This document shows, piece after piece, positions 14,321-27,800 of a stretch of 64,000 nucleotides of DNA. The translations under genes and the position numbers were made by a program. Position 1 is the stretch's first letter; every line of letters starts with the position of its first letter. The notes beneath the pieces were generated by a model. That model was not told where the DNA came from. It saw only the letters and a list, made by a program, of their open reading frames with translations, and did not search any database. Source of the DNA: Planococcus citri (lineage: Eukaryota > Arthropoda > Insecta > Hemiptera > Pseudococcidae); assembly GCF_950023065.1 (NCBI RefSeq), contig NC_088680.1, forward strand, positions 44,194,559 through 44,258,558, written 5' to 3'.

Positions 14321-14480
14321 TTCAATGATTTTTCAAATGGTAGCCAGGAATTTACAAAAGTATCAAATTACTATCAACTTGCCAGCTATTACCAAATTAA
14401 TTCAATAATTTTTCAAATGGTAGCCAGGAATTCACAAAATTATCAAATTACTATTAACTTGCCAGCTATTACCAAATTAC
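14321..14480. repeat. 80 bp tandem duplication
   Basis: Two consecutive 80 bp units (14321-14400 and 14401-14480) share TTTTTCAAATGGTAGCCAGG and CTTGCCAGCTATTACCAAAT with only a few differences. They feed directly into the 20 bp satellite downstream, whose TTACCAAAATTACC words resemble the end of the 80 bp unit. The satellite probably arose by amplification from this end. Confidence 0.85.
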
Positions 14481-14830
14481 TGGTAATTTACCAAAAATTA
14501 ACGGTAATTTACCACAAATTACCACCAATCAGTAATTTACCAAAAATTATTGCCTCTCGGTTACTTTCCAAAATTACCAGTAATTTAACAAAATTGCCAA
14601 TAATTTACCAAAATTACCAATAATTTACCAAAATTACCAATAATTTACCAAAATTACCAATAATTTACCAAAATTACCAATAATTTACCAAAATTACCAA
14701 TAATTTACCAAAATTACCAATAATTTACCAAAATTACCAATAATTTACCAAAATTACCAGTAATTTACCAAATTAACCAATAATTTACCAGAATTACCAC
14801 CAATTAATAATTCACTTATCAAAAATAATT
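14481..14830. repeat. 20 bp satellite (TAATTTACCAAAATTACCAA)
   Basis: Eleven head-to-tail 20 bp units occupy 14581-14800. Those from 14601 to 14740 match one another exactly, and units at both edges are diverged. Degenerate single copies extend from 14481 and to about 14830. Each unit contains two related 10 bp half-units (TAATTTACCA and AAATTACCAA). Confidence 0.92.
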
Positions 14831-16200
14831 ACCTATCAGTAATTTACCAAAAATTTTCAACACATTAACATTATTGAACAAACAATCGTCAGATCCTTCA
14901 AAAGAAACCACACAGCCAAACAAATGAAATAAGATTCATTTCAAACTCGCAAAAAAAATATTCAGACTAGTTTAATTTCACTATAAATTCAGTCAACACA
15001 TTTGCTTTTGTTGGTTTCCATGTCAAGATCATCTTTACACACATGTCAGATGATTTGGCATAACTATCCCACTTCCTCGACTTCATACACAGACTAAATA
15101 CCATATCACATCAGAAACACATTAGTACAAAACTCGTGTACGACCTTGAATATTCAATACACCCGTGATCCGAATTTGCGCACATTGGGAAGAAAATTCG
15201 CCAAAATACGAGCAACGTGATCGTGAACGTGCAACAGAAACACAGAGATATGGCGTTAATGTTCTAGCGAGCAATGCCCTTCCTGCATTTGTGAGCGAGT
15301 ATACGAATATGTGCCCTGTATTTATATGTACATAGTGAAATACGAAATACATATTAGAGATACACAGACAGACTCATAATACGGTTCGCGGTCTTTGTTA
15401 TCAACCGTACGAATCTGCGTACCACAAATTTGGTACTCCTTTCCTCTCTGGTTGATGTGTAGTATTACTTAATGTTGTTTATATGGGAGAACTCTCCTTC
15501 TTTCCATCTCCATAAGTACATAACATGCTGCTGTGCCGCCGTAAACATACGAGTAGGATACATTTTGTGTACCTCTATCTCTCTACCAACATACCACATC
15601 TATAATACATATGTGCTGTAGATATAGAGTATGGATAGTTTAGCTATACATAGATAAATATCGATGGTTATAGAAGTACTTAGTAAACAGTGCCATAAAC
15701 TCTCACTACGAGTACCATTCATTCGAGTACACATACAGCTTCTATCTCTTACCTACTCTTCAATCAATACACACAACATAGTCATATTATTTAGACATAA
15801 AACCGAGTTCTTTAGTTTATTTAACAGAAAAATCTACCTTTAGAAGTTTTATAAATACGTTGCACTTGGCGTATTTATGGTGTTTTTCGCAAGTGCACTA
15901 TCTCTCATTTCAATTCGAAAAATCGAAAGAGAACCTCGAAAAATCAAAATTTTTCACGTTATACCTACAGGTGCTCGAGTTCGTTTTTCGAATTTAATAA
16001 GTAAATTAAAATCAATAAAGGAATGAAAAGCGAATTCACAAAACTTCAGGATGGATTTTGTGTTTTCCAGACAGGGGAAACAGGTACCCCATACAACTTT
16101 TTTTGAAAAAGAATCCACTTCGATTTCTGATACCTATGCAGAAGTGTAAGTTATGCAACGCTGCGGGCTGCGGGCAACGATCTTGTAATCTTAATGAATC

Positions 16201-16214
16201 GTTGCTATGGTAAC
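16201..16214. promoter_or_regulatory. RFX-type X-box motif
   Basis: GTTGCTATGGTAAC fits the X-box pattern bound by RFX transcription factors: two imperfect inverted half-sites, GTTGCT and GGTAAC, separated by AT. In insects RFX controls cilium genes in sensory neurons. No gene start is visible nearby, so the site may be intronic, distal or fortuitous. Confidence 0.35.
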
Positions 16215-17479
16215 CGCCATCGCTTTTATGAATGTTGGTAGGTGATACAATATAAAGGTAGGAAGGAAAGTATAAGCATAGGTAGGTGCTTCGAAAAGAA
16301 AAAGGTAACTCAAAAAACGACTAACATCTCGGTGTAAATGCACTCAAGCATGTGTATTTTTTGTAGAATAGGTTGCGAGTGGATGAAAAATTGTCGTATT
16401 TTTTGAAGTGAACGTTTTTTGTTTTGTATAAAATATTGCCTGTATTCAGTCAATATGTTTAGAATCAACACAGAATCATTTTAAAGCTTTGAATTTTTCA
16501 ATTTTGGAAATTTTAGGATTCAACGTCGCCTCCGTTTCTACTCCAAGTTCTCAAACTTTCAAATTCCATTGTGTTTAGATTTTTTTCCAACCACGAAAGA
16601 GTTGAAACTTGCAAGCGAAATAATTGCCGAATAACTAAAAAAAATATCCATCATGCTGAATTTGGCGAAAAAAATCAATTTAAAAAAAAACATAAATCTA
16701 AAACTTTGAATTTTTGATCATTTTCCAGGGTATGGTTAGGAGGGGAAGAGGTGTACTGGTATCATTATTCATTATCAATATCAGCTAGAAAAACTATAAG
16801 ATGTTTCACACCTTTTAAAGATTTTAGATTACGATCATTTTTCGCCTGGTTACATTGAAGAAGCATGCTGATTAACCCTCTGTTTTTCATACCGCTTAGA
16901 GACGGAGAGGTGAGGCATCCGGAGGCGGGGAAACATATTTTATCATATTTTTTTCAAGTTCTTCCAATCGCTGAAATGATTTATCCTAAAAGTGCCTTTA
17001 AGGCTTAAAACCGTTCTATAAGCCACTATTTTATTGCAAAGGCCTCAAAAATCATATCCAATTCGAAAGAATAAATGTTCAAAGACCCTCCTCCCTCCTC
17101 TCGAACATTCGCCCGAATCCAATATCCCATTTCCCCATTTTTTTTGCGAACAGAAAAATTGAAAAATTGTCTGGGGTCTGGTTTCTGTAGTCTCTAGTAG
17201 TACTCAAACACCTCCAATCAATTTAGGAACTCAAAAATAGGGAATAATCCAAACTAAATACATTTATGAACGACAGACAAATTTTCATTTTCATTCAAAA
17301 AAAAAAAAAAATGCAGAAAAGTTTGGAAGTGAACCGGTATGAAACTGAATTTGGAAATGTGGGTCCTTATCGACCGAAATGGCCATAAAGATGACAAATC
17401 CAGGCTCATAAGAGGGAGGAAGCGAACTGAATTTCATTTAAGTTGTTTCATATGCACAATTTCTTCAAAATTAGAAATT

Positions 17480-18060
17480 CCAAAAATCTGTTGAAGGCTC
17501 CAAAATAGGTCAAACTAGACTATCACTAATCGATTGAGGCGGTTGAAAATAGAGTATAAACTACATTTCAGTTTTCTCCCTCAAGTTGATCAAATTTTAG
17601 ATTTTTGGTAAAAATGAGCCAAATTTGAATTTTTGAAAATTTTTCAAAAATTGGAAACTGTACTCTGACAAAGGAGTTCAATATTTCGTTCGGGTAAATT
17701 AAATTCGGAGAAAAAGAATTCCCGGAAATGAGTATTCGAGGAATTACGAGTATACCAGAATTAGTCTGGAAGCTCAAGTTCAATTTTGGATTTTTTGGAT
17801 GAACTTTTATACAACCTCGCAAAGTAGGTATTATTCTATTCAAACGAAACTTGGAAGTATGAACAATTATTTCGTTTCAACCCTCCAGCTCGAAAACTCT
17901 TCTTCTGAACCATTCTGGAGCCTCCAGCGAGTTTTGAATTTTCATTGAGAATTTCAAATTGCTCAGGAAGTACCAGAATATAAACTTCACTACTTAGGTG
18001 GGTGATCTTGACAGTTTTTTTTCTGTTGCAAGGGGACCTCAAAAGACTGCGGATAAATTT
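17480..18060. repeat. Copies of the GGCTCC dispersed repeat, both orientations
   Basis: Near 17491 a plus-oriented unit reads GAAGGCTCCAAAATAGGTCAAA and continues to a TATAAACTACATTTCAG-like end. Near 17910-17930 the opposite orientation appears as CCATTCTGGAGCCTCCAG. These resemble the better-preserved units at 35249-35720. The copies are diverged, suggesting an old family of unknown class. Confidence 0.5.
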
Positions 18061-21037
18061 TGGGTCTCTGACTCAAGCAATGTTGCTTACTTATCGGGGT
18101 ATCAATTTTGAAAATTACAGGAAAAATTTGAAAAATTGAAGTTTATTCAAAGAAAAAAGTTTTGGGGGATGATTGATCTTAAATTCTTAATGTATCCATT
18201 TACTTGGAAGTAAGAAAACAGTTCAACAGACCCAAAAACGACAATTTTAGGGTAATTCCAGAGCATCCAACGAACTTTTAAATTGTTCTGTAGGGACCAA
18301 AAGTATGTCTGCAAAAAAAGTAATCACGTCGTAATCGACGAAAAAAAAATCACTTTCAAACTCAACTCGTATTTCCATTTCATCCCGAAAATGAAAATTT
18401 TTCATCCAATTACGTGCCAACAACCCCAAACGTAATTCCGTCCATCAAAGCTTATACATACCTACTCGGAAAACCCTTTAAAAAAATCGATTCGTGCCCG
18501 CAAAAATCTTGAAATTAGGAAATTTTCAATCGCAATTTCGCAGCTACGTATTTTAAATTGAATTTCAACGTAGTATCGTGTCAGGGGGAATTAATTTCGC
18601 GACATGATTTTGCCATTTTCGAAGCAGCACGCGATGATGGACGCATATGAAATCAGATATATCAATCCTTATAGCTCGATGGCGTTATTTAATTAAAACA
18701 GACGTCAGCTCAGCATAATTTCGCGATCGCGTCGTTTTCAATTAATCGTCGCAAATGTCTACGATTTGTTTTCACGGTAGGTACGCACCCGCGCACGTGG
18801 TCGTGAACTGGATTACGAATACCAAGTTTTAGGAAAAACGCGAAAAAAAAAATTGAAACGAATTATCCTTCGTCACGTAGGTATACCTACAAAATGTGAA
18901 TAATTTAAATTCACTGCGTCTTTTTAGGTAGTTCTTTGTGAGGGTCTGTATATAGTAATAATTCGCCAACACGATATTTCTGTCCAAATGTACGCTTAAA
19001 AGCTGACTTTTATCGTCTACATATATTCCGCGTATGATAATATAAAATGCGCGTATTATAAATTATTCTTACGAATTTTGTCGTACATGTATCTAGATTC
19101 TAAGTACAACATACGTAGCACTTTATACGTCAATTGATGCAAGAGATTCTCATCTGCGTGATTTTTACTCTCTAGTCGAGTTGAAATAAAACGCAAACGA
19201 ATTTGTTCGTCGAATGAAGATTATAATTGCCAAAAAAAACCACCAAATCTTTATTTCAACACATGTGAAATTACAAATTGTCTCGTGAGACGTGTGAGTA
19301 TGGACATCTGTGCCGAGTTGTGACCGATATGCTGCATCGACATTGAGAAAACTTCCACCCAATCTATTGTTTTTTTTTTTCAAACTTCTTTTATCAATGT
19401 TTATGAGTTTTTCTTTTCTTTACGTACAGCTTTGACGTAGACAACACATATCACGCCATATTCTCCTCAAGTATTACTTATCTACACTATACAAACGTGA
19501 AAATATGATAGATATATGTGTACCTACTCATCTGACAGCAGAAGAGGTTTGAATAATTCAACGCGTGTAGTATTTATATTACTCGTATATGTTCGATTAC
19601 ATTACATGCATCGAGAATTGCATTCTCAGTCTCAGCACGAGTATACAGGCTATACATACAATGGGATTGAGATGGATGAGGTGTGTGTGTGTAACTTGTG
19701 TATCAAATTCACGTGGGCGAAGACCAGAGACTATTATTGGAGACTAGGTTTCGTCTATGCAAATATAAATTTATATTCGGTTTCGCCACCTGTATTGAAC
19801 TCCAAGGTTACGCAGGTAAACAAAATGACTTTTTCGACAAACCATCATCATATAGTTCGTCGAGAAGGTTTTTGTAATCATCAATATTAAGTGCTGTTCC
19901 AACACCACGATACGATGGCGCGATCGCTTGAATTATCTTCAAGGTGTACGCTAAACGAGTGAAATAATACGAATAGCAATTTTATTATTATACCTATGGT
20001 TTATTTGTTGTCCCTAACAATAAATAGGTTATACTCGAATGGTCAATTACCTGGAAAGGTCGAACTAGTTAAAGTAAGTGCTTCTCCAAAGTGAAAATCT
20101 TTCCTTATAATGATTACCTACTCGATCAGTTCTTGGTGTTGGTAAGTGATCGGAAACAATGGCAAATTAATTACAATTAATAACCTAGGCGAAAATTGAG
20201 CAGAACGTTTGAAAGATTTTTCATTACTATGAATTTTCTGTAATTTTAATACAAAAATTATTTTCATTGAGTCTAAGGCAAATTCTGCGAATTTTGAAAC
20301 ATTTTCATGCGAAAGAAGAGTGAAACTGAAAAATAGATTGTAATATTTGAAAAAAATAATAAAAAGAATCACGATATCGCGGATTCAGAGAATTTTCAAT
20401 TTGAAAAAAGTAATTTTTTTATCTAAAATTCTGCAAAAATTTAGTGAAAATCTAAAATTTTTGAAAACTGGAAAAATTTTAATGCTATATTAAATTAGCA
20501 AAACCTTTATTTTTAATATAAAAAAATATTGTATTTGCGCTACAAAAATCAGTAGTCTTCCAAAAATACAAATGTTTTCTTTTGAGAAAATTTCAAGTTT
20601 TAGATACAATTTTTAAGAATAATCTTCACCCTCATTTCAAAGTGAATTTTTTTAAAACCCGAAAATCCCCATGACAAAAAATTTTATTAGGTTGGGGTGA
20701 AAAAAATTTCAATTTTGAGAAAACAAAAAAATACAACTCATTTCCAAAATTTTGGTTCAGAAAGTTGAAAATTCATTTTTCAAAATTTGATGGAGCCCAG
20801 AAAACAATCCAGACCAAAAGATCTCAACAAGAAGTTGAAAAATTTTTAAAAATTTTCGTTCAATGTTTAATGTTTACGACGAAAACTCAAATTTTAAGCA
20901 ATTTAATTTCAAATATTTCAAAATGTTTTTCTTCCATTTCTTCTTTTTTTGAGAAGGGTGGAGGGGTCAATTGCGGTCATTCGATGTCTCCAGTATTTTC
21001 ATTACTTCCATATCCATATCAACACCTTTGAACCATA

Positions 21038-21286
21038 TGAAGAGCTCTATTCCAAAGTGGGTTAAGTCATTTTTTCCTCCAAAAAATGCGTTTAAAGTTT
21101 TTGATGCTGAAATTTGTTCTGTTTCCAAAGGTCGGTGCACCTTTCCTTTCTTTGGACATGGAACAATTAGTTGTAGAGAAATTTACTTTGAAAAATCGAT
21201 CATTTAACCCACGTTTGAAGTAAAAATCTCCGTAAAACGTGCCTTTTTTTGAAATGACTTAACCCACTTTGGAATAGAGCTCTTCA
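21038..21286. mobile_element. 249 bp MITE with 35 bp TIRs and TA target duplication
   Basis: The left end starts TGAAGAGCTCTATTCCAAAG and continues GTGGGTTAAGTCATTT. The right end is its exact reverse complement over about 35 bp. Both ends are flanked by TA (21036-21037 and 21287-21288), the target duplication typical of Tc1/mariner-type elements. The 179 bp core has no coding capacity. The small ORF at 20971-21207 runs across the left end and is fortuitous. The perfect arms suggest a relatively young copy. Confidence 0.88.
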
Positions 21287-24200
21287 TACGTATGTATAAG
21301 GAAAGCTTAAATTTCATTTTTGTCAAAATCAAGAGTTCTCAAAATTATAATTTTATAGTGTTCTTTCCTTAAAACTGAACATCTCATTCTGCACATTTAT
21401 GTGTAGTGGACGTCAAAACATTACCTGACTAAAAAAAAAAAAAATGAAAAAAATTTCGAACACCAAAAATCTTTAATTTTTTCCAACTTTGAGCGATCGC
21501 CGGAGGAGGAGGGGGGAATAAAAATTGTCTTTTTGAGGGTATTTATTCACGATTTTTTTTATATGCTGCATTAAATCTGAAAAAAAAATTGAAAACGACC
21601 CACCTTCATACAAGCTGGATCAAAAAATAAAGATATGCTACGATTATGACACGAGGAAAATTGGAGAGAAAGTTACACGACCCAAAAGTCTAAAAAACAA
21701 CATTTTTTCAAAAGTGACCCCAATTTCAGGACTCTTAGTTTAGTCTCCGGTGCGAATAGAGGGCTTGAAATTTTTCTGGATGGTTTCCCACTCAAAGTAA
21801 ACTTCCTCACCAATTTTCGTTAAAATCCAGGATATGTTTTTTTCATCCACCAAAAGAAAAATTACTTCATCACAGTTGTCATTTTTACCCCCCCCCCCAC
21901 ACACACACACACAAAAAAAAACACGAGAATCTTCCCGAACACATTCGGGTTTTCTGGATCAATTCTGTAAGCGTGTGAAATATAGGGAAATGATTTTTTA
22001 AATTTATAAATAATTCATCACAATTCAAAAAAATATTTCTATCGGAAAATGAAGTTTGAGCATGACTTGATAAACAAAAACATTAGATCTAGTTCGAAAT
22101 TTGAAAAAAAAACTCCTCGACTTTTTCAAGCTTCTCAACAAGATTCGACCTCCTTTACTGAAAAATCAAAAATGTAGGTCTATGTAACTAAGCACTTCAA
22201 TTTCAAAGTCACTGCACCACATTCCACATCTCCAAACAGAAGATCTCTTTGTTTTTTCATCCATCATCAATTCATCATCAAACATTGTACTTCGTAGGTT
22301 TACATCTTCAATATTTCGATATCGCATTCAATTAGTAATTACTTCAAATTGTTCGATCATAAAAATAAAACAATGATTCATTGTTCTTTCCATTGGAAAT
22401 AAAGAACATCGCGATAATCGTTCATTCCTCTGTCTCTGTGTCTGTACTACGAGTAGGTAGGTACGTAACACCGAGCACTTAAATTTTCAAATACGCACTT
22501 TTACTCGGTAAAAACTACTGTGCATATTTATCTGACATCTGCTCGACGTACATATAATTACGTTCAAGCAACGCGGCGAGCCGGTCCCGGTTCAAGTTCG
22601 TTTAAAAAATTAAACATTTCATTAAATCACAAAACTAGACAATTTTTTTTCAATTTCATATCCGCGGTGACGTAGGAGCACATTTCGCATACGCAATTGG
22701 TTCTGTGTACATTGTACTCGTGAATTTCGAACAAAAAGAGTTCCATATAAATGCACCTATGTACTCATACGACTAGATTTAGGTCCACGATACTTTGCTC
22801 TGGGGTCATTAATTTCCATCCTTTTTAATTTTTAAGCCCGCGTACACCCAATTGTCGTACGAGAGTAGAGTACTTTCAATTTCAAATTCAATTTCAGCTT
22901 TTTAATTTCGTCGAGGTCGTTTTATTTTCGAATCGGAAGAAACGTTTATGAGCCGGCAGGCAGCGGCATCTTGTATAACTCGACGACCTTCGTGTACCGT
23001 TATATACTGGCTGCATACTGTATTCGTCGATCGTTCGATTCGGTAAATTTAAATCTTCGTGTCTTCTTTTTATTACTTAGTATTTAAAAACGTGCAAAAT
23101 ATAAAATATACGCGATTAACCAAGTGCGCACAATGAAGCCATTAAAGCGAAAGTTTGTCTTGGAAAATTTACGTTGACGCAGAGCTGCTGACGTTCCAAG
23201 CAAACTTGAGGAAAACGCACAAAAATGCCAAAAAATGTCAGGACCAAAATTTTTTTGAATGGCCACAAATTTTCAGCTCTACTTCCTCCCTACCGATTTC
23301 AAAAACTATGCCATTTATAACAGGTTCTTTCATTTTTGTCTCTTGGAGCCATTCGAACCGGACTGGTTTCTGAAAGACCCGAATTTCAAAATAGGTATGA
23401 GAAAAAGAAACGAATTGACTTCAATGATGAAAATCTGAACAACTATCAACAGAAATGATCAATTTCTTCCAAAAGCTACAGCACATGAGCCACAACCCAA
23501 CAGTAATTATGTACTAAAAATAACCATACAATCAACAATGGAGATCTATTTAAGCAGTGACCAAAGCACATCGATTGTTGACCACCATCAACCAACCAAC
23601 CCATTCATAAGCAGATCAGTAAACATCAACAATCCCCCACTCGCAGATTCGACATTATCAATGCCACACGATGACTACCTAAATAATGATGCCGAATGAC
23701 AGCCACAACGCCGATGAAAGTCTTATACTCATACAGTATTTACATGTTGTAAAAGATGAAACGTAGAATGTAAGAAAAAATATTTTCAAAATGGCTACGT
23801 AATTGAGCTGAAAACAATTTACACGTCACCTGTTTACCGAAACATATACGCAGCTGTGAATTATATGCATATTATGAGGAAGAATATACATACGAAGGGA
23901 AAAAAGGTAAGTATGAGAAAAAGTATAAGATAGGATAGACAACGAAGAAGGGGGAAAATCATTTTGTGTATTTCCTTCTACGTGCGTCTCGGTCTCGTGA
24001 TAATAGTTTCTCAGCATGATGAAAATCTGATGAAAAATTATTATTACTTACTCAACACGAATGCTTAAATACGATAAAAACGTCATCTTTAATACGACGA
24101 CGTATATATTTTAGCAAATTGTGATACCTATTCTCAAAGGCTATGAGCTTTAGGTATAAGTAGGTTCGTATCCTATACGAACTGTTTTCATGCCTACCAG

Positions 24201-27200
24201 ACTCAAAACGTTTTTTTCAAATTCTTAATAAGAATTACGTTCAGAAAAAAAATTGGCACAGGAAAGAAGAGACTTGAGATAACGTTATAAAAAATTAAAG
24301 TTTCTCACTTGAGAGTGGGCTTCCACCAGAATGACAGCTTAGCAGATTTCCATCTTTGACTTTATCCAATAGGCGAAATTGGCTGGAGAAATCGGTCAGC
24401 TGGTAAGTAGGGCCTACAGAACCCTGACCTATGATAAAAACACAACAAAATGAATTAATCTTCAATTTTGGTATCTCGATTGAGCATTTATTACATACTT
24501 TTTTTTATCATGCAAAAAAAATATTACGAGAACATGCAAATGTAAGATAAGATACACTTAACAATAAAACTGAATAAATTACTGCGGTTAATTTAATTTC
24601 ATAAATTACGAACGATGAGGAATTATAAATCAACTAATTAATGTCGCGATAATGCGGAATGCCCACGATCGTGATCATCTCGTGTAGAATTTGTGATAGG
24701 TTTTCTCGTGATTTCTTTTTTAAATAAATTCTGTAACGTAATAAACCCTACGAAAGTTGGATAATAAACTGCAGATGTATGCAAAGAAATGAGAAGTACA
24801 TAATTTTTTTCAGTTCAAGTTTGTCCTCAAAAGAACCGAAGTTATTACAAGTTGAAAATTCAATTTATAATCAATAAATTTCCTTCAGATCTACTTTTAA
24901 AATTGTGGTCTCCTGGGGACTGTTTGGTAGACGGCCGAAATTGATTCATTACAATCAATTAATCGAAGTTCAAGGTTTAATTCATATACAACACTATCCA
25001 TGGCATTTGAAAAATTTGACGAATCAAGTTCACAATTGATCTCTCATGTTCATCTCGACCCTCTCAAAAAAGAATAATTACCTAATGTCAGATCCACACT
25101 TGAAAGTTTGGAAAAAATGGGACAAAGTTTTTCGAAAAAAACGAACGATTTTTATGTCAGGTAAATTGTTTGTCATTTTATCCTTTTTTTGAGAGGGGGA
25201 AGGGGGCAGACCAAGTTTTTTGAATTGTATTGATAATGAAATATTTTTTTTTTAAAAATCGATAGCGACGAAATTAGATTTAAGTTCTAACGCGAGGGCC
25301 AGCGGAAGCTGAAGCTTTCAGAATAAGATTTACCAACTCCAGGGGGGTTCAAATACCCACTTCCATTTTCAGGTTTCCAGCAACGTCTCTTACAAGTAAG
25401 GTTGAAAATATTATGCAAACACATAGAGAACATTTAGTTTAAAAAATCCTTACAAAAACAGAAACGTAAAACGTACCTACGTATGTACATTGTACATTAG
25501 CATGAAGCAACTGGAGCGTACGTTAAAATGAAAATGATATTATTATCAAGGTTTCACGAATACAAAGTACGTACCTAGTACCTAAGTTACCTGGACCTAT
25601 TGTAATGAGATGATTTGAACATTCGTGAAAAATGAATGTAAAACTATACTGTAACTAACGTTTTTACCTTGAAAGTGAACTTATTATTGCACTACGAGTA
25701 AGTAGTTTATAAGATTGTACGATTGCTTGACCAAAAAATTATATCAACAAAACTGTCACCTTGAACTTGAAACACAGAAACAGCGTAATTATTATGAAAT
25801 TAAGAGACGAGTTGCCAGCTTTGCGATAAGTTTTATTTATTTTAGCCTTGAGATATGATAGGTATATTTTACATAATTCTCGTTTTGGGCTTACCGAGTA
25901 TAGGTAAAGGTATCGTATTCACTCTTACCTAGGAAGAAAATACTTTTGAAGAGTTATGGTCTGATGATCACAGATAATAAACAATTTTCAAAGATTTACC
26001 AACGAAGAATATTGTATTTCAATTTACGATTAATTCAATTCGACGAGTCGATAGAAGAGTCAAGTTGAAAAAACTCGAAATTAGGGAAAGGCTGCGTAAG
26101 GAAAATGGACTCACTATACGAGATTTCCAAAAATTGAAACATTTTCTAGACAATTCTCTCTGAATATAAAAAATTGTTTAGCTTCTAATTCGTAAATACG
26201 GAGTGATTTGAATTAATTTGATAAATAAACAAGATGAAATACCATAAACAAGAAGAAAACCATCAACAACAGTGCACATAATTCAGCGAACTTGGAATAA
26301 CAAAACGCAATACGTACCAAGATAAACTCAAAACAAAACCTATCAGGAAATATCAGGATAGGTCAAGAGTGTTGATATTAATTCCATATTAGGGGGTATC
26401 AAAATATTAATCGATTTCTAAAACTGTTTCTTCGATATTTTTGGATGGATATTCATTTTTTCGAAACCATACTGTTGAAAGTTTAATATTTCCGAAGCAA
26501 AGTTCGCCATGTTTAGAATCCATTTGAAATCTGCAGTAAGATCTATAGTTTTCTAATTCCCTAAATGTTGAGTTTGAAATGGGAAAATGGTCGAATTGGG
26601 CAAAAAAACGATCATGAAAAGAATCGACGAAGCCCAACACCACGTACTAAAGTCATAAAAAAACAATCACCAAGATGCAATAAATCCATTGAATCCTAAA
26701 ATAGACTGCAACACTCCTTCTCCCCATCCCTCTTTTTTTTGGGTCAGAAAACGAACTTTCTGAACAAGAATATGATGTAGAATTTTCGATTGTAGTACCC
26801 CAAGTCCATTGGGCCTTCCATTCGACAGATATATCTACTTATCTCCCTATTTAAAATTTGGGGCACTCTAATTGAAGATTTCACATCATATTCGGGCTCA
26901 ACAGGTTCTAATCATCTGGAAACGACAACCATATTGCATAAAAAATTCTGACGCAAAAAAGGAGAGGGAGGGGAGAATACAGCCAGCTCAATTGTGAGCC
27001 CGATGAACATGGATTGGTTTTGGGAGGTCAATTTCATACAGAATACAACTTTTTCCAATCGTAAAGAGAGATCAAGGTGTCTATTAAAATTCGACAAAAT
27101 GAAAATGGATGACCTTTTTATGACTTTCGGATAACCAAATTTTCATTTTTGGACGACCTTTTCTAAAAATTACGTAGGTTTCAAATTCAACTTGATGGGT

Positions 27201-27359
27201 GATTTTTATATGTAGAATTTTTCGCACTGATCACTGATGTGAAAAAATAATGAAAAAATTCCATCAGGTCAGGATTTTTAACTTTTTTTTTCAGAGTTGA
27301 TGACGCTACCATCACTGAAATTCTATCAATTCTCGATAAGTTTCAAGTTATTTCTAATG

Positions 27360-27800
27360 ACAATTTTACGGGGTTCGTTTACTTTTTTTTGTGATTTTTT
27401 TCACGATTTTATTTTCATTTCGATACTTGAACTATTTTTCGTAATTTTGCACAATTTTTTTCCATAACTGAGCATTATTGGGGTGTTTTGCCAAATTTAT
27501 TATTATGTTTCATCAATTTTCAGCCACTTTAAATAATTTTTTTGACATTTCAACAAATTTGCAAGCAATTTTAGCACAATTTGGCTTAATTAAGATGCTT
27601 TTTTCACCAATTTATGGCTTTTTTCACCAATTTATGGCTTTTTTCAGCAAATGAGACGTCAATCTAAAAATAATTTTTGTATTTTTGACAAAAATAATCT
27701 TTCAATTTTGAGAACATTTGGTTAATTTTTGGTGATTGCGTTCAATTTTTGGCCAAAAATGATGACTTTTTGATGACTTTGATAACCTGATAGAACATTT
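27360..27800. repeat. T-rich degenerate array with a local tandem repeat
   Basis: Words such as CGTAATTTTGCAC, TTTCATCAATTTT and TTTTTGACA recur irregularly. They resemble the reverse complement of words in the A-rich block at 1-1625 (TTACGAAAA, AAAATTGATGAAA). Around 27597-27650 a unit of about 21 bp, CACCAATTTATGGCTTTTTT, is repeated in tandem. Confidence 0.55.

Noticed and set aside
14581..14800. CRISPR-like regular repeats
   Set aside because: The 20 bp units are contiguous with no unique spacers, and the context is eukaryotic; this is a satellite.
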